The notes under the pieces: generated by a model
Database searches by the model: none
The model's input: only the letters and a program-made list of their open reading frames with translations
Told to the model about the DNA's origin: nothing
Part shown: one piece after another, positions 25,181-32,428 of the stretch
Layout of the letters: each line of letters starts with the position of its first letter
How positions within the stretch are numbered: position 1 is the first letter of the stretch
Made by a program: the position numbers and the translations under genes
Assembly: GCA_910577255.1 (NCBI GenBank)
Contig: CAJTMH010000002.1
Coordinates: 682,001 to 746,000 of the forward strand
DNA: 64,000 nucleotides
Direction: 5' to 3'
DNA from: an uncultured Duncaniella sp.
GTDB taxonomy: Bacteria; Bacteroidota; Bacteroidia; Bacteroidales; Muribaculaceae

Positions 25181-25687
25181 TCAGGACGCAAAGTACATGG
25201 CCAATGCCAGGATTACCGCGCTGTAGATACCTGCCAGGATGTCGTCGGCCATTATGCCGACTCCGCCGGGAAGGTCCTCCATTTTACGGACACCGAGAGG
25301 TTTCACGATATCGAAAAAGCGGAACAGGATGAGCGATACGATGGCCCAGAGCCAGAATTGCCACTGGCATAGGGGATCATGATGGAGGGCGAACACCGAG
25401 AGAGGTATCATGGATATCCACTGGCCCACGGTCTCATCCATGACCACCCGTGACGGATCGGGCCCCCAGTACTGTTCGGCAATCCCTGCCGACCATATCC
25501 CGAGCAAGGTGAACACCGCTATGAGTCCAAGGGTGGCGAGTACGGTGCCTGTGAAGTGACCGGTCAGAGCGAGCGGCAGCCAGAGCACCAGTCCCACTAT
25601 GGCACCCATGGTACCCGGACCCCAAGGGAAGTAGCCTGCACCAAACGATGTGGCTATCATTTTAGGGAAGAAAGGAAACTGCTTCAT
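25181..25687 (-). CDS. pgpA: Phosphatidylglycerophosphatase A-like lipid phosphatase
   Basis: A 168-residue membrane protein of the PgpA family, which removes the phosphate from phosphatidylglycerol phosphate. The family signs are SFGAGYFPWGPGTMG near the start, VMDETVGQWI in the middle, and FRFFDIVKPLGVRKME with LPGGVGIMADDILAG at the end; the acidic residues form the metal site. In the known Bacteroides inositol-lipid locus a PgpA homologue acts on phosphatidylinositol phosphate. Its position between an ATP-grasp gene (4 bases upstream) and the GtrA gene supports that role here, although ordinary phosphatidylglycerol synthesis cannot be excluded. Confidence 0.9.
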   Translation of the reverse strand: MKQFPFFPKMIATSFGAGYFPWGPGTMGAIVGLVLWLPLALTGHFTGTVLATLGLIAVFTLLGIWSAGIAEQYWGPDPSRVVMDETVGQWISMIPLSVFALHHDPLCQWQFWLWAIVSLILFRFFDIVKPLGVRKMEDLPGGVGIMADDILAGIYSAVILALAMYFAS

Positions 25688-25691
25688 GGAC

Positions 25692-26561
25692 TTAATTTTT
25701 ACGGTGGTTCTTAATTTCGCTGAGGATTGCTCGGGCTATTACGGCCGAGGCTTCGACACGGCAAGGCGCGAAACTGGGCCAGTCGTTGAAGTCGATGATG
25801 GATATCTCGCCGGAGGGGGATACAATGCAGTCACCGCCATATATCTTTATGTCGAGTGCTTCGGCGGCCTTGTTGCATACGGCCTTGAAATTGTCGAGGT
25901 CGAAACGCAGCTGCTGTGACTCGCCGTTGATGTTCTCGCTGCCATATTGTGAGTGGCGGCGTTCGAACGGATAGAACCAGTAGAAGTAAGGGGTGCCGTA
26001 GACACCGTAGAATTTTATGAGGTCACCTTCGAGATGGCGGTTGATGACGGCGCGTTTGATGCCGCGGAGGAAGTATTCCTGAAGCACTTCCTGCGCCTCC
26101 TCTGCATGACGCACATAGGTCACATCCTCTTTGTGCATGGCATGATAATCGCCGCGTTTGATCCATACCTGCTCCATGCTGGCCTCCTTCATGCGCGATG
26201 TCACCACCTCGTTGGTGTTGACGATGAGGCTTTCGGGATAGGGGATATTCGACCCCACGAGTATGCGTGTGAGGCGTTCGCGTGTGCAGTTTTCAACTCC
26301 GTAGCCGGAATTTATCACCAGGGCCCCTTCATCCTCCCTGCGTTGCAGTATGGGTAAGGAGCGGTGGTCACGGCACATGTTGATGATGATGTCCTCCTTG
26401 ACGAGTCCGGCTATCAGCTGCTCTTCGCTGTAGATTTTCACCTCGCAGCCGCGTTTGCGCAACTGTTCGGATGTGAGGTTGAGGATTGCGGCGTCATTCC
26501 CTATGTGGTTGGGGGAATAGGCTCCGGCCCTCATTATGCCGGCTATTTTGATGTCAGCCAT
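25692..26561 (-). CDS. ATP-grasp enzyme with an ITPK-like metal site
   Basis: A 289-residue soluble protein of the ATP-grasp fold (ligase or kinase). The N-terminal third is a Rossmann-like domain, the middle carries the ATP-binding part (VWIKRGDYHAMH near residues 130-141), and the C-terminal part has GGDCIVSPSGEISIIDFNDWPSF. The pattern D-x12-D-x-N followed by a W-P-S-F turn resembles the inositol polyphosphate kinase ITPK (D-x-N-x-F-P) more than the E-x-N of RimK-type ligases. That hints at phosphorylation of a polyol, but it is my inference. Four bases separate it from pgpA. The alternative is an amide ligase that adds an amino acid to a headgroup. Confidence 0.7.
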   Translation of the reverse strand: MADIKIAGIMRAGAYSPNHIGNDAAILNLTSEQLRKRGCEVKIYSEEQLIAGLVKEDIIINMCRDHRSLPILQRREDEGALVINSGYGVENCTRERLTRILVGSNIPYPESLIVNTNEVVTSRMKEASMEQVWIKRGDYHAMHKEDVTYVRHAEEAQEVLQEYFLRGIKRAVINRHLEGDLIKFYGVYGTPYFYWFYPFERRHSQYGSENINGESQQLRFDLDNFKAVCNKAAEALDIKIYGGDCIVSPSGEISIIDFNDWPSFAPCRVEASAVIARAILSEIKNHRKN

Positions 26562-26658
26562 AGGTGTTCTTTTTTGAAAAACAGGAGTTTTTGTGATGCG
26601 ATAAACAATATGTGATGGGAGAGATTATTTTGCGAAAATCGGGTGTCGGGGCAAGTGG

Positions 26659-27369
26659 TCAGGTGGTGATGGATGGTGGAAATTCTTTCTCGGCCGCCGC
26701 TATGTCGGCGGCATGGTCCACGTCGATGATTTTGCCGAAGGGATAGGCTTTGAGACGTTGGCCCGAGGCTACGAGTGCCCGCTGGTAGTCACGCATGCGT
26801 GTTACCCCGGCCTCCATGCAGTCGGCCAGAATCTCCACGCCATGCGGGCGCAGGGCGTATATACCTCCCGAGATGTAGCGCACTCCCGGGACGGCGTTGT
26901 CGAGAAATCCCGTGATATTGTCGGCTGTGTCGGCTGCCACGTAGAGTGGTTTTTCGTCGTCGACGTAGGTGGTCACGGCCATGTAGCCGTCGGCCTCGGT
27001 GTCGGCCTCGAATGCCCGGATGTAACGTCGGAATTCTTCGGGTGAGAAAACGGTGTCGACGGTGGTGAGACAGAATGGGCCATCATCCAATGTGCGGCTG
27101 AGCTCGTGGAAACTCTGCATGGAGCCGGCTGTTGACTTCACGGTGAGACGTAGCGGCACCGGGAGCTCGAGCGATTCGAGATAGGTCCTCACCTCAGGCA
27201 TCGACTCGTTGATGATGACGCTGATCGACTCGGCTCCGCATGACAGGAATGTGTTGATGAGTCTCCCTATCATCGGCTCGCCGTGCAGACGCACGAGGGG
27301 CTTGGGAAGAGTGACACCTTCCTGTGCGAGGCGAGAGCCTTCGCCGGCTGCTATGATGGCATAATTCAT
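26659..27369 (-). CDS. Sugar/polyol-phosphate nucleotidyltransferase
   Basis: A 236-residue soluble enzyme of the NTP-transferase (GT-A-like) family. The nucleotide-binding loop is IIAAGEGSRLAQEG with the Lys of PKPLVRLHGEPMI (about residues 22-34), and a metal-binding Asp is seen in LTTVDTVFS. Such enzymes activate a sugar or polyol phosphate as an NDP derivative. Next to CDP-alcohol phosphotransferases it could form a CDP-polyol; in archaea and Thermotoga the inositol-1-phosphate cytidylyltransferase belongs to the same fold. The actual substrate is not shown by the sequence. It lies 35 bases after pdxA and 97 bases before the ATP-grasp gene. Confidence 0.82.
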   Translation of the reverse strand: MNYAIIAAGEGSRLAQEGVTLPKPLVRLHGEPMIGRLINTFLSCGAESISVIINESMPEVRTYLESLELPVPLRLTVKSTAGSMQSFHELSRTLDDGPFCLTTVDTVFSPEEFRRYIRAFEADTEADGYMAVTTYVDDEKPLYVAADTADNITGFLDNAVPGVRYISGGIYALRPHGVEILADCMEAGVTRMRDYQRALVASGQRLKAYPFGKIIDVDHAADIAAAEKEFPPSITT

Positions 27370-27404
27370 TGTCGTGATGTGGAGATTGGTTGCTTCCGAC
27401 GGTA

Positions 27405-28502
27405 CTAATCCCTTGGTTCCTTAGGTTCGGCCGGAAGGCGGTCGCTACCCTTGTCGAAGTTCTGTTTGCGCAGAGGGTGGCGTGTGGCCTCGGCCTCGCG
27501 TATGCGGTTGCGGTAAATATCGATGGCGGAGTAGATGGCTTCACGGAGTGACTGCTCGTCGGCCACACCCTGTCCGGCAATGTCGTAGGCGGTGCCATGG
27601 TCGGGGGATGTGCGCACCACAGGAAGTCCGGCAGTGAAGTTCACTCCGTTCTCTGCACACAGGAGCTTGAATGGGATGAGACCCTGGTCATGATACATGG
27701 CGAGGACGCCGTCAAATTTCCTGTAAGAGCCGCTTCCGAAAAATCCGTCGGCGGGATATGGACCGAAAGCGAGTATTTTTTTCTTGTTGGCATCGGCTAT
27801 GGCCGGGGCGATGATTTCGGTATCCTCGGTGCCGATTACGCCGTTGTCGCCGGCATGCGGGTTGAGTGAGAGGACGGCTATGCGCGGACCGTGGATGCCG
27901 AAGTCCTCAACCAATGAACGATTGAAGGTGATGAGGCGTTCCACGATGGCCTCTTTGGTGATTTTGGGTGCTATTTCAGAAATGGCGTCGTGGATAGTGA
28001 CAAGTGCTACGCGCAGCTTGTCGCTGCACATTATCATCATGGCTTTGCGGCCCTGTCCGAGTTCTGCTTCGAGAAACTCGGTGTGGCCCGGGAAGTTGAA
28101 CTCGTCGCCGTGGATCGAATGCTTGTCGATAGGTGCGGTGACCAGCACATCGATGCGACCTTCGCGCAGGTCGTCGGAGGCACGGCGCAGAGCTGCGAAT
28201 GCGGCATGGCCGGCTGCTTCGGTGGCATGACCGGGGTTGACCGGTGTGTCCTCAGGAACGACGTTTATGATGTTAATCTGGTCGGCGCGGGCGTCGTCGG
28301 CCGATTCGATCTGGAATGGCTTCATTTCAGGGAGAGACAGTGATTTGCGGTAGAATGCGGCTATTTTGGCTGAGCCATACACCACCGGGGTGCAGAGTTC
28401 GAGCATCGAGGGATTACCGAGGGCTTTGAGGATTATCTCATAACCGATTCCGTTGATGTCGCCGTGGGTGATGCCTACCTTTATTTTTGTATCTTGTTCC
28501 AT
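27405..28502 (-). CDS. pdxA: 4-hydroxythreonine-4-phosphate dehydrogenase
   Basis: Oxidises 4-phosphohydroxy-L-threonine in pyridoxal phosphate synthesis. The 365-residue protein has the N-terminal GITHGDINGIGYEIILKAL, the VTAPIDKHSIHGDEFNFPGHTEFL region with a metal-ligand His, LNPHAGDNGVIGTEDTEII, MYHDQGLIPFK and the final RTSPDHGTAYDIAG. All are standard for PdxA. It opens the nine-gene minus-strand run that continues with the lipid-headgroup genes; a 276-base gap separates it from ribF. The C-terminus has an extra charged tail. Sphingolipid synthesis needs a PLP enzyme, but a link between the two is only a thought. Confidence 0.95.
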   Translation of the reverse strand: MEQDTKIKVGITHGDINGIGYEIILKALGNPSMLELCTPVVYGSAKIAAFYRKSLSLPEMKPFQIESADDARADQINIINVVPEDTPVNPGHATEAAGHAAFAALRRASDDLREGRIDVLVTAPIDKHSIHGDEFNFPGHTEFLEAELGQGRKAMMIMCSDKLRVALVTIHDAISEIAPKITKEAIVERLITFNRSLVEDFGIHGPRIAVLSLNPHAGDNGVIGTEDTEIIAPAIADANKKKILAFGPYPADGFFGSGSYRKFDGVLAMYHDQGLIPFKLLCAENGVNFTAGLPVVRTSPDHGTAYDIAGQGVADEQSLREAIYSAIDIYRNRIREAEATRHPLRKQNFDKGSDRLPAEPKEPRD

Positions 28503-28560
28503 TTAATAAGATTCGTGTATTGAATTTTTTTATTTCTTTGAGGTCGCTGCATGCTGAGAG

Positions 28561-28588
28561 AGGCTTTCCCGCCAGCGGGTGAAAGCCT
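28561..28588. other. Hairpin between ribF and pdxA
   Basis: AGGCTTTC and GAAAGCCT arms with an inner CCGC/GCGGG pair. No T run follows on either strand, so it may be a weak terminator for ribF or a leader structure of pdxA. Otherwise this 276-base gap shows only AT-rich DNA; no consensus promoter was found. Confidence 0.45.
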
Positions 28589-28778
28589 AATAACCTCAAA
28601 TTAATCTGTAAAATTACTAAAAATTATTATCCAAGATATCCGGCCATCTCCATGTCATGTCTTTTTAACATATTTTAAGTGTGTGGAGTCCCTATATAAT
28701 GAGGTGGCACATCGCCGCAACAGGGTTGGAAGATGCGCTTAAATAGTGAGTAGGGTAGGTGTGGAATTTGTGCGGGGC

Positions 28779-29702
28779 CTACAGTAGTTTGCCGGCCTTG
28801 GCGGCATCGGATGTGAGCTGGGCCTTGAGTTTGTCGGTGGAGCTGAACTTCTTTTCAGGACGCATGAAGTGCATGAATTCGATGACTACTTCCTCGTCAT
28901 AAAGATAACCTACATAGTCAAGGATATGAGCTTCGACCGAGAGTGTACCGGGGGCATCAGGATCGGCTACGGTGGGGCGGTAACCCACATTGACCATGGC
29001 TTTGCGGCGGATTCCGTCGGGGGTGATCACCATGGCAGCGTAGACGCCGGCTTTCGGGATTATGGATGCTGCATCGACAGGCACGACGTTGGCCGTAGGG
29101 AATCCAAGTGTGCGGCCGAGACGGTTGCCGTTGACCACGAGTCCGCGCAGGCGGTACGGGTGGCCAAGTGATGTGGTGGCTTTCTCCACGTCGCCGTTGC
29201 GCAGGTGGCGGCGGATGATGGAGGAACTGACAGGGGACCCCTCTCCGCGGTATTCGGGTGCTTCCACGACCTCTATGCCGATTTCAGCGCCTATGGCTTT
29301 GTACTGGTCAAGCCCCTCAAGGCGGTCGTGGCCGAAGCGGTTGTTGAATCCAACCACAAGGGTGTCGACAGCATATTTCTTGTGGAGCATGTTGAGGAAC
29401 TCCCGGGCCGTCATGTGGCGTATCTTATCGTTGAAGGTCAGGAGAATCACGTCCTCCACGCCGGCTTCGCCGAGATAGCGCATACGGTCCTCGAACGATG
29501 TTATCAGCCCCGGGGCCTCAAGAGGCCTTACCAATGAGAGGGGATGACGGCTGAATGTCACCACCGAGGGTACGAGGCCGCGCGATTTGGCTTCGAGTCG
29601 CACATAATCGATCAGGAAGCGGTGGCCGAGATGCACACCGTCATACATGCCCACGGCAGCGATACGCCGGCTGCCGGTGTTGCTTTTGTTAATTATATTC
29701 AT
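28779..29702 (-). CDS. ribF: Bifunctional riboflavin kinase / FAD synthetase
   Basis: Makes FMN and then FAD from riboflavin. The 307-residue protein has the N-terminal adenylyltransferase domain with GMYDGVHLGHRFLI (about residues 18-31), VTFSRHPLS, and GFNNRFGHDRLEG, followed by a switch-loop with SSSIIRRHL. The C-terminal kinase domain begins YRLRGLVVNGNRLGRTLGFPTAN (about residues 182-204), with GVYAAMV and the catalytic EAHILDY region later. The length is normal. A HAD phosphatase gene on the same strand ends 71 bases upstream, so the two may share a transcript. Confidence 0.95.
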   Translation of the reverse strand: MNIINKSNTGSRRIAAVGMYDGVHLGHRFLIDYVRLEAKSRGLVPSVVTFSRHPLSLVRPLEAPGLITSFEDRMRYLGEAGVEDVILLTFNDKIRHMTAREFLNMLHKKYAVDTLVVGFNNRFGHDRLEGLDQYKAIGAEIGIEVVEAPEYRGEGSPVSSSIIRRHLRNGDVEKATTSLGHPYRLRGLVVNGNRLGRTLGFPTANVVPVDAASIIPKAGVYAAMVITPDGIRRKAMVNVGYRPTVADPDAPGTLSVEAHILDYVGYLYDEEVVIEFMHFMRPEKKFSSTDKLKAQLTSDAAKAGKLL

Positions 29703-29773
29703 ACTCAGACTATAGCGCTATAACGTGTGCCGACACGCTCTGGTTGAGGTAAGGGTGATTTTTATAAGCCGTA

Positions 29774-30394
29774 TCAGTGGCGGAGATAGGCTGTGAGGAG
29801 GTCCACGAATTCATCGCCCGGGTTGACCACCACTGCGTGGAAGCCGTAGGCTCGGGCTGCCTCGACGTTTGATTTCGAGTCGTCGAAAAATAGTGTTTCC
29901 TCCGGCTCGAGACCACATGTGTCGCGGGCATAGTCGAAGATTCCGCGGGCCGGTTTGCAGCATTTGGCCTCATAGGAAGTGATGATTCCGTCGAAATAGT
30001 CGGCCATTTCAAGTCCTTCTTTTCGGAATTCCTCGGCTATCTTGCTCTCCATCATGATAGGATTGGTGTTGGAGAGGAGATATATGGGATATTTACGTCG
30101 CAGTTCGCGCAGCGCACGCAGGCGTTCGGCGGGTATGCCTATGAGGAAACTGTTGAAGGCTGTGTCGATTTCCTCGTCGGTCACCTGACGCGAGAACAGC
30201 GGGCGTATGCGTCGACGGAACTCTTCGGCATCTATGGCTCCCGACTCCAGGGCCAGAAAATCGCCCTTCTGTCCGTACACACCGAGAAAATCATCAGCTT
30301 CCTTCATCCCCAAGGCTTCGAAGGCTCTGACACAGCGGTCGCGGTCAAGGTCCATGATCACGCCGCCAAGGTCGAATAGTAAGTTTTTAATCAT
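29774..30394 (-). CDS. HAD-family phosphatase (subfamily IA)
   Basis: A 206-residue soluble phosphatase. I start it at the ATG at 30394 (MIKNLLFDLGGVIMDLD), which follows a -7 box by four bases; the longer frame would run through the promoter. Motif I is LLFDLGGVIMDLD, motif II LLSNTNP, motif III a Lys in CKPARGIF, and motif IV LFFDDSKSNVEAA. The helical cap between motifs I and II is of the C1 type. Bacteroidota relatives are annotated only as HAD hydrolases. As the upstream neighbour of ribF it could serve in flavin metabolism, for example as a flavin-pathway phosphatase; that is speculative. Confidence 0.85.
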   Translation of the reverse strand: MIKNLLFDLGGVIMDLDRDRCVRAFEALGMKEADDFLGVYGQKGDFLALESGAIDAEEFRRRIRPLFSRQVTDEEIDTAFNSFLIGIPAERLRALRELRRKYPIYLLSNTNPIMMESKIAEEFRKEGLEMADYFDGIITSYEAKCCKPARGIFDYARDTCGLEPEETLFFDDSKSNVEAARAYGFHAVVVNPGDEFVDLLTAYLRH

Positions 30395-30398
30395 AGTG

Positions 30399-30406
30399 CA
30401 AAGATA
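30399..30406 (-). promoter_or_regulatory. -7 box immediately before the HAD gene
   Basis: TATCTTTG on the minus strand, four bases from the ATG at 30394. No good TTTG lies 19-21 bases upstream, so this is a half promoter. If used, the transcript would have no leader. Confidence 0.5.
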
Positions 30407-30669
30407 AGGATAATTTATCGTTTTGCCATCGTTCATTCCTGTTTCATTTCATCCCTGTGGCGTATCTGGCAAATAAAAACGATTCACTAATTTTACAATC
30501 GGAGGCAGCTATATGACACGTCAGTGCCTTGAAAAGATTAAAAAATACCGAACAGAAATCAAAACATAAAAAGGCCGGTGCTGGACAAATGGGTGTGGAT
30601 AGATTGTTGTGGGTGATTCATAATAGTCTGTGTCACAAAAAATATTGTGTTTTGCCACTGCGGGTTTGT
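30407..30669. other. Divergent intergenic stretch with no recognised feature
   Basis: About 260 bases between the divergently transcribed HAD and pyrG genes. I see no gene, repeat or hairpin that I can support; the promoters lie at its two ends. Confidence 0.4.
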
Positions 30670-30701
30670 GTTGTGTCGGTCATTCTTTTTTTGTAATTTT
30701 G
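30670..30701 (+). promoter_or_regulatory. Promoter for pyrG
   Basis: TAATTTTG (30694-30701) with GTTG (one mismatch to TTTG) 20 bases upstream. The GTG start of pyrG is 43 bases after the -7 box. Confidence 0.6.
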
Positions 30702-30743
30702 CAACTTGAAATAAATTTACCGTTAAATTTATCACAACAAAGC

Positions 30744-32363
30744 GTGGAAACAAAATATATTTTTGTGACGGGCGGCGTAGTGTCCTCCCTTGGCAAGGGG
30801 ATTATATCCTCCTCGCTTGCGTGTCTGCTCAAAGCGAGTGGTTACCGGGTAACAATCCAGAAATTCGATCCTTACATCAACATTGATCCTGGCACTCTTA
30901 ATCCGTATGAACACGGCGAATGCTACGTCACTGTTGACGGTCATGAGGCCGACCTCGACCTGGGACATTATGAGCGTTTCACAAATGTCCGCACCACGCG
31001 AGCCAACAATGTGACTTCGGGACGAATATTCCAGAGTGTGATTGACAAGGAACGTCGGGGTGATTACCTCGGTAAGACGGTGCAGATAATACCCCATATC
31101 ACTGATGAAATCAAACGTAATGTCAAGGCTCTTGGCAATACCGGCGATTATGACTTTGTAATCACTGAAATCGGTGGTACAGTGGGCGACATAGAGTCGT
31201 TGCCGTTCCTTGAAGCTGTGCGCCAGCTCCGCTGGGAACTTGAGGATAACTGCCTTTGCATCCATCTCACTTATGTGCCTTATATCCATGCGGCCAAGGA
31301 GCTTAAGACGAAGCCTACGCAGCATTCTGTGAAGCAGCTGCAGCAGTTGGGTATACAGCCCGACATTCTTGTGCTCCGTACCGAACACGACATACCGGCG
31401 CAGATGCGCAAGAAGATAGCGCAGTTCTGCAACGTGGCTCCCGATGCTGTGATACAGAGCGTGGACGCGCCGTCGATCTACGATGTGCCTGTGATGATGC
31501 ATGAGCAGCATCTCGACGAGATAGTGCTCCGCAAGGTCCACATCACTCCCAAGGGTCAGCCCGACATGGGGCCCTGGAAGGAGTTCCTGACCAAGATGCA
31601 TTCGGCCACGCGCAAGGTGACCATCGGACTCGTAGGGAAATATGTGGAGCTCCAGGATGCCTATAAGTCGATTAACGAGGCCCTCTTCCAGGCTGCCACT
31701 TACAATGACTGTGTCCTTGACCTGAAATATATCCATTCCGAACGCCTCACGCCCGACAACGCCGACGAGCAGCTGTCGGGGCTTGACGGAGTCATCGTGG
31801 CTCCCGGATTCGGGCAGCGTGGAATAGAAGGGAAGTTTGTGGCGCTTAAATGGTGCCGTACCCATGATGTCCCTACTTTCGGCATCTGTCTGGGCATGCA
31901 GTGTATGGTCATAGAGTTTGCCCGTGACGTGCTTGGGCTCCAGGATGCCAACTCCACAGAGATGGATCCACATACGCCTCATAATGTCATCGACCTGATG
32001 GAGGAGCAGAAGTCCATCTCGAATATGGGTGGCACCATGCGTCTCGGCGCTTACGACTGCACACTTCTCGACGGCTCGAAAGTGGCAAAGGCTTATGGGG
32101 CAACCCACGTGAAGGAGCGTCACCGTCACCGCTTCGAGTTCAACAATGATTACCGTGACCGTTTCGAGGCCGCGGGTATGAAGTGTGTGGGTGAGAATCC
32201 TGCCACACATCTGGTTGAGGTGGTGGAGATACCGGGCCTGAGATGGTTTATCGGCACACAGTATCACCCTGAGTATTCCTCGACTGTGCTAGCTCCCTCG
32301 CCATTGTTCCTCGACTTCATGCGCGCTGCCATCGCTTACCGCGATGAGAAAGCGGCCAAGTGA
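30744..32363 (+). CDS. pyrG: CTP synthase
   Basis: Converts UTP to CTP using glutamine and ATP. The 539-residue protein starts with GTG at 30744 (read as METKYIFVTGG), because the family N-terminus lies there and a promoter occupies the upstream part of the frame. Visible are the synthetase P-loop TGGVVSSLGKGIISSSL, FDPYINIDPGTLNPYEHGE, the EIGGTVGDIES motif, and the C-terminal glutaminase with nucleophile Cys in GICLGMQCMVIEF and the His-Glu pair in TQYHPEYSS. A yidC gene follows after 65 bases, the usual Bacteroidales order. CTP from this step feeds CDP-activated lipid precursors. Confidence 0.97.
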   Translation: METKYIFVTGGVVSSLGKGIISSSLACLLKASGYRVTIQKFDPYINIDPGTLNPYEHGECYVTVDGHEADLDLGHYERFTNVRTTRANNVTSGRIFQSVIDKERRGDYLGKTVQIIPHITDEIKRNVKALGNTGDYDFVITEIGGTVGDIESLPFLEAVRQLRWELEDNCLCIHLTYVPYIHAAKELKTKPTQHSVKQLQQLGIQPDILVLRTEHDIPAQMRKKIAQFCNVAPDAVIQSVDAPSIYDVPVMMHEQHLDEIVLRKVHITPKGQPDMGPWKEFLTKMHSATRKVTIGLVGKYVELQDAYKSINEALFQAATYNDCVLDLKYIHSERLTPDNADEQLSGLDGVIVAPGFGQRGIEGKFVALKWCRTHDVPTFGICLGMQCMVIEFARDVLGLQDANSTEMDPHTPHNVIDLMEEQKSISNMGGTMRLGAYDCTLLDGSKVAKAYGATHVKERHRHRFEFNNDYRDRFEAAGMKCVGENPATHLVEVVEIPGLRWFIGTQYHPEYSSTVLAPSPLFLDFMRAAIAYRDEKAAK

Positions 32364-32428
32364 AAAGGCCTGACTACCCAAGTATCCTCTTAACAGAAAC
32401 TAATTACTTATAAACCAAACGATATCAA

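Noticed and set aside
28561..28588. The ribF-pdxA hairpin as a true intrinsic terminator
   Set aside because: No T run follows the stem on either strand, so it is listed only as a hairpin.
30732..32267. A 511-codon open frame antisense to pyrG
   Set aside because: It mirrors the strongly conserved CTP synthase gene; the protein shows no recognisable motif and is explained by codon bias.
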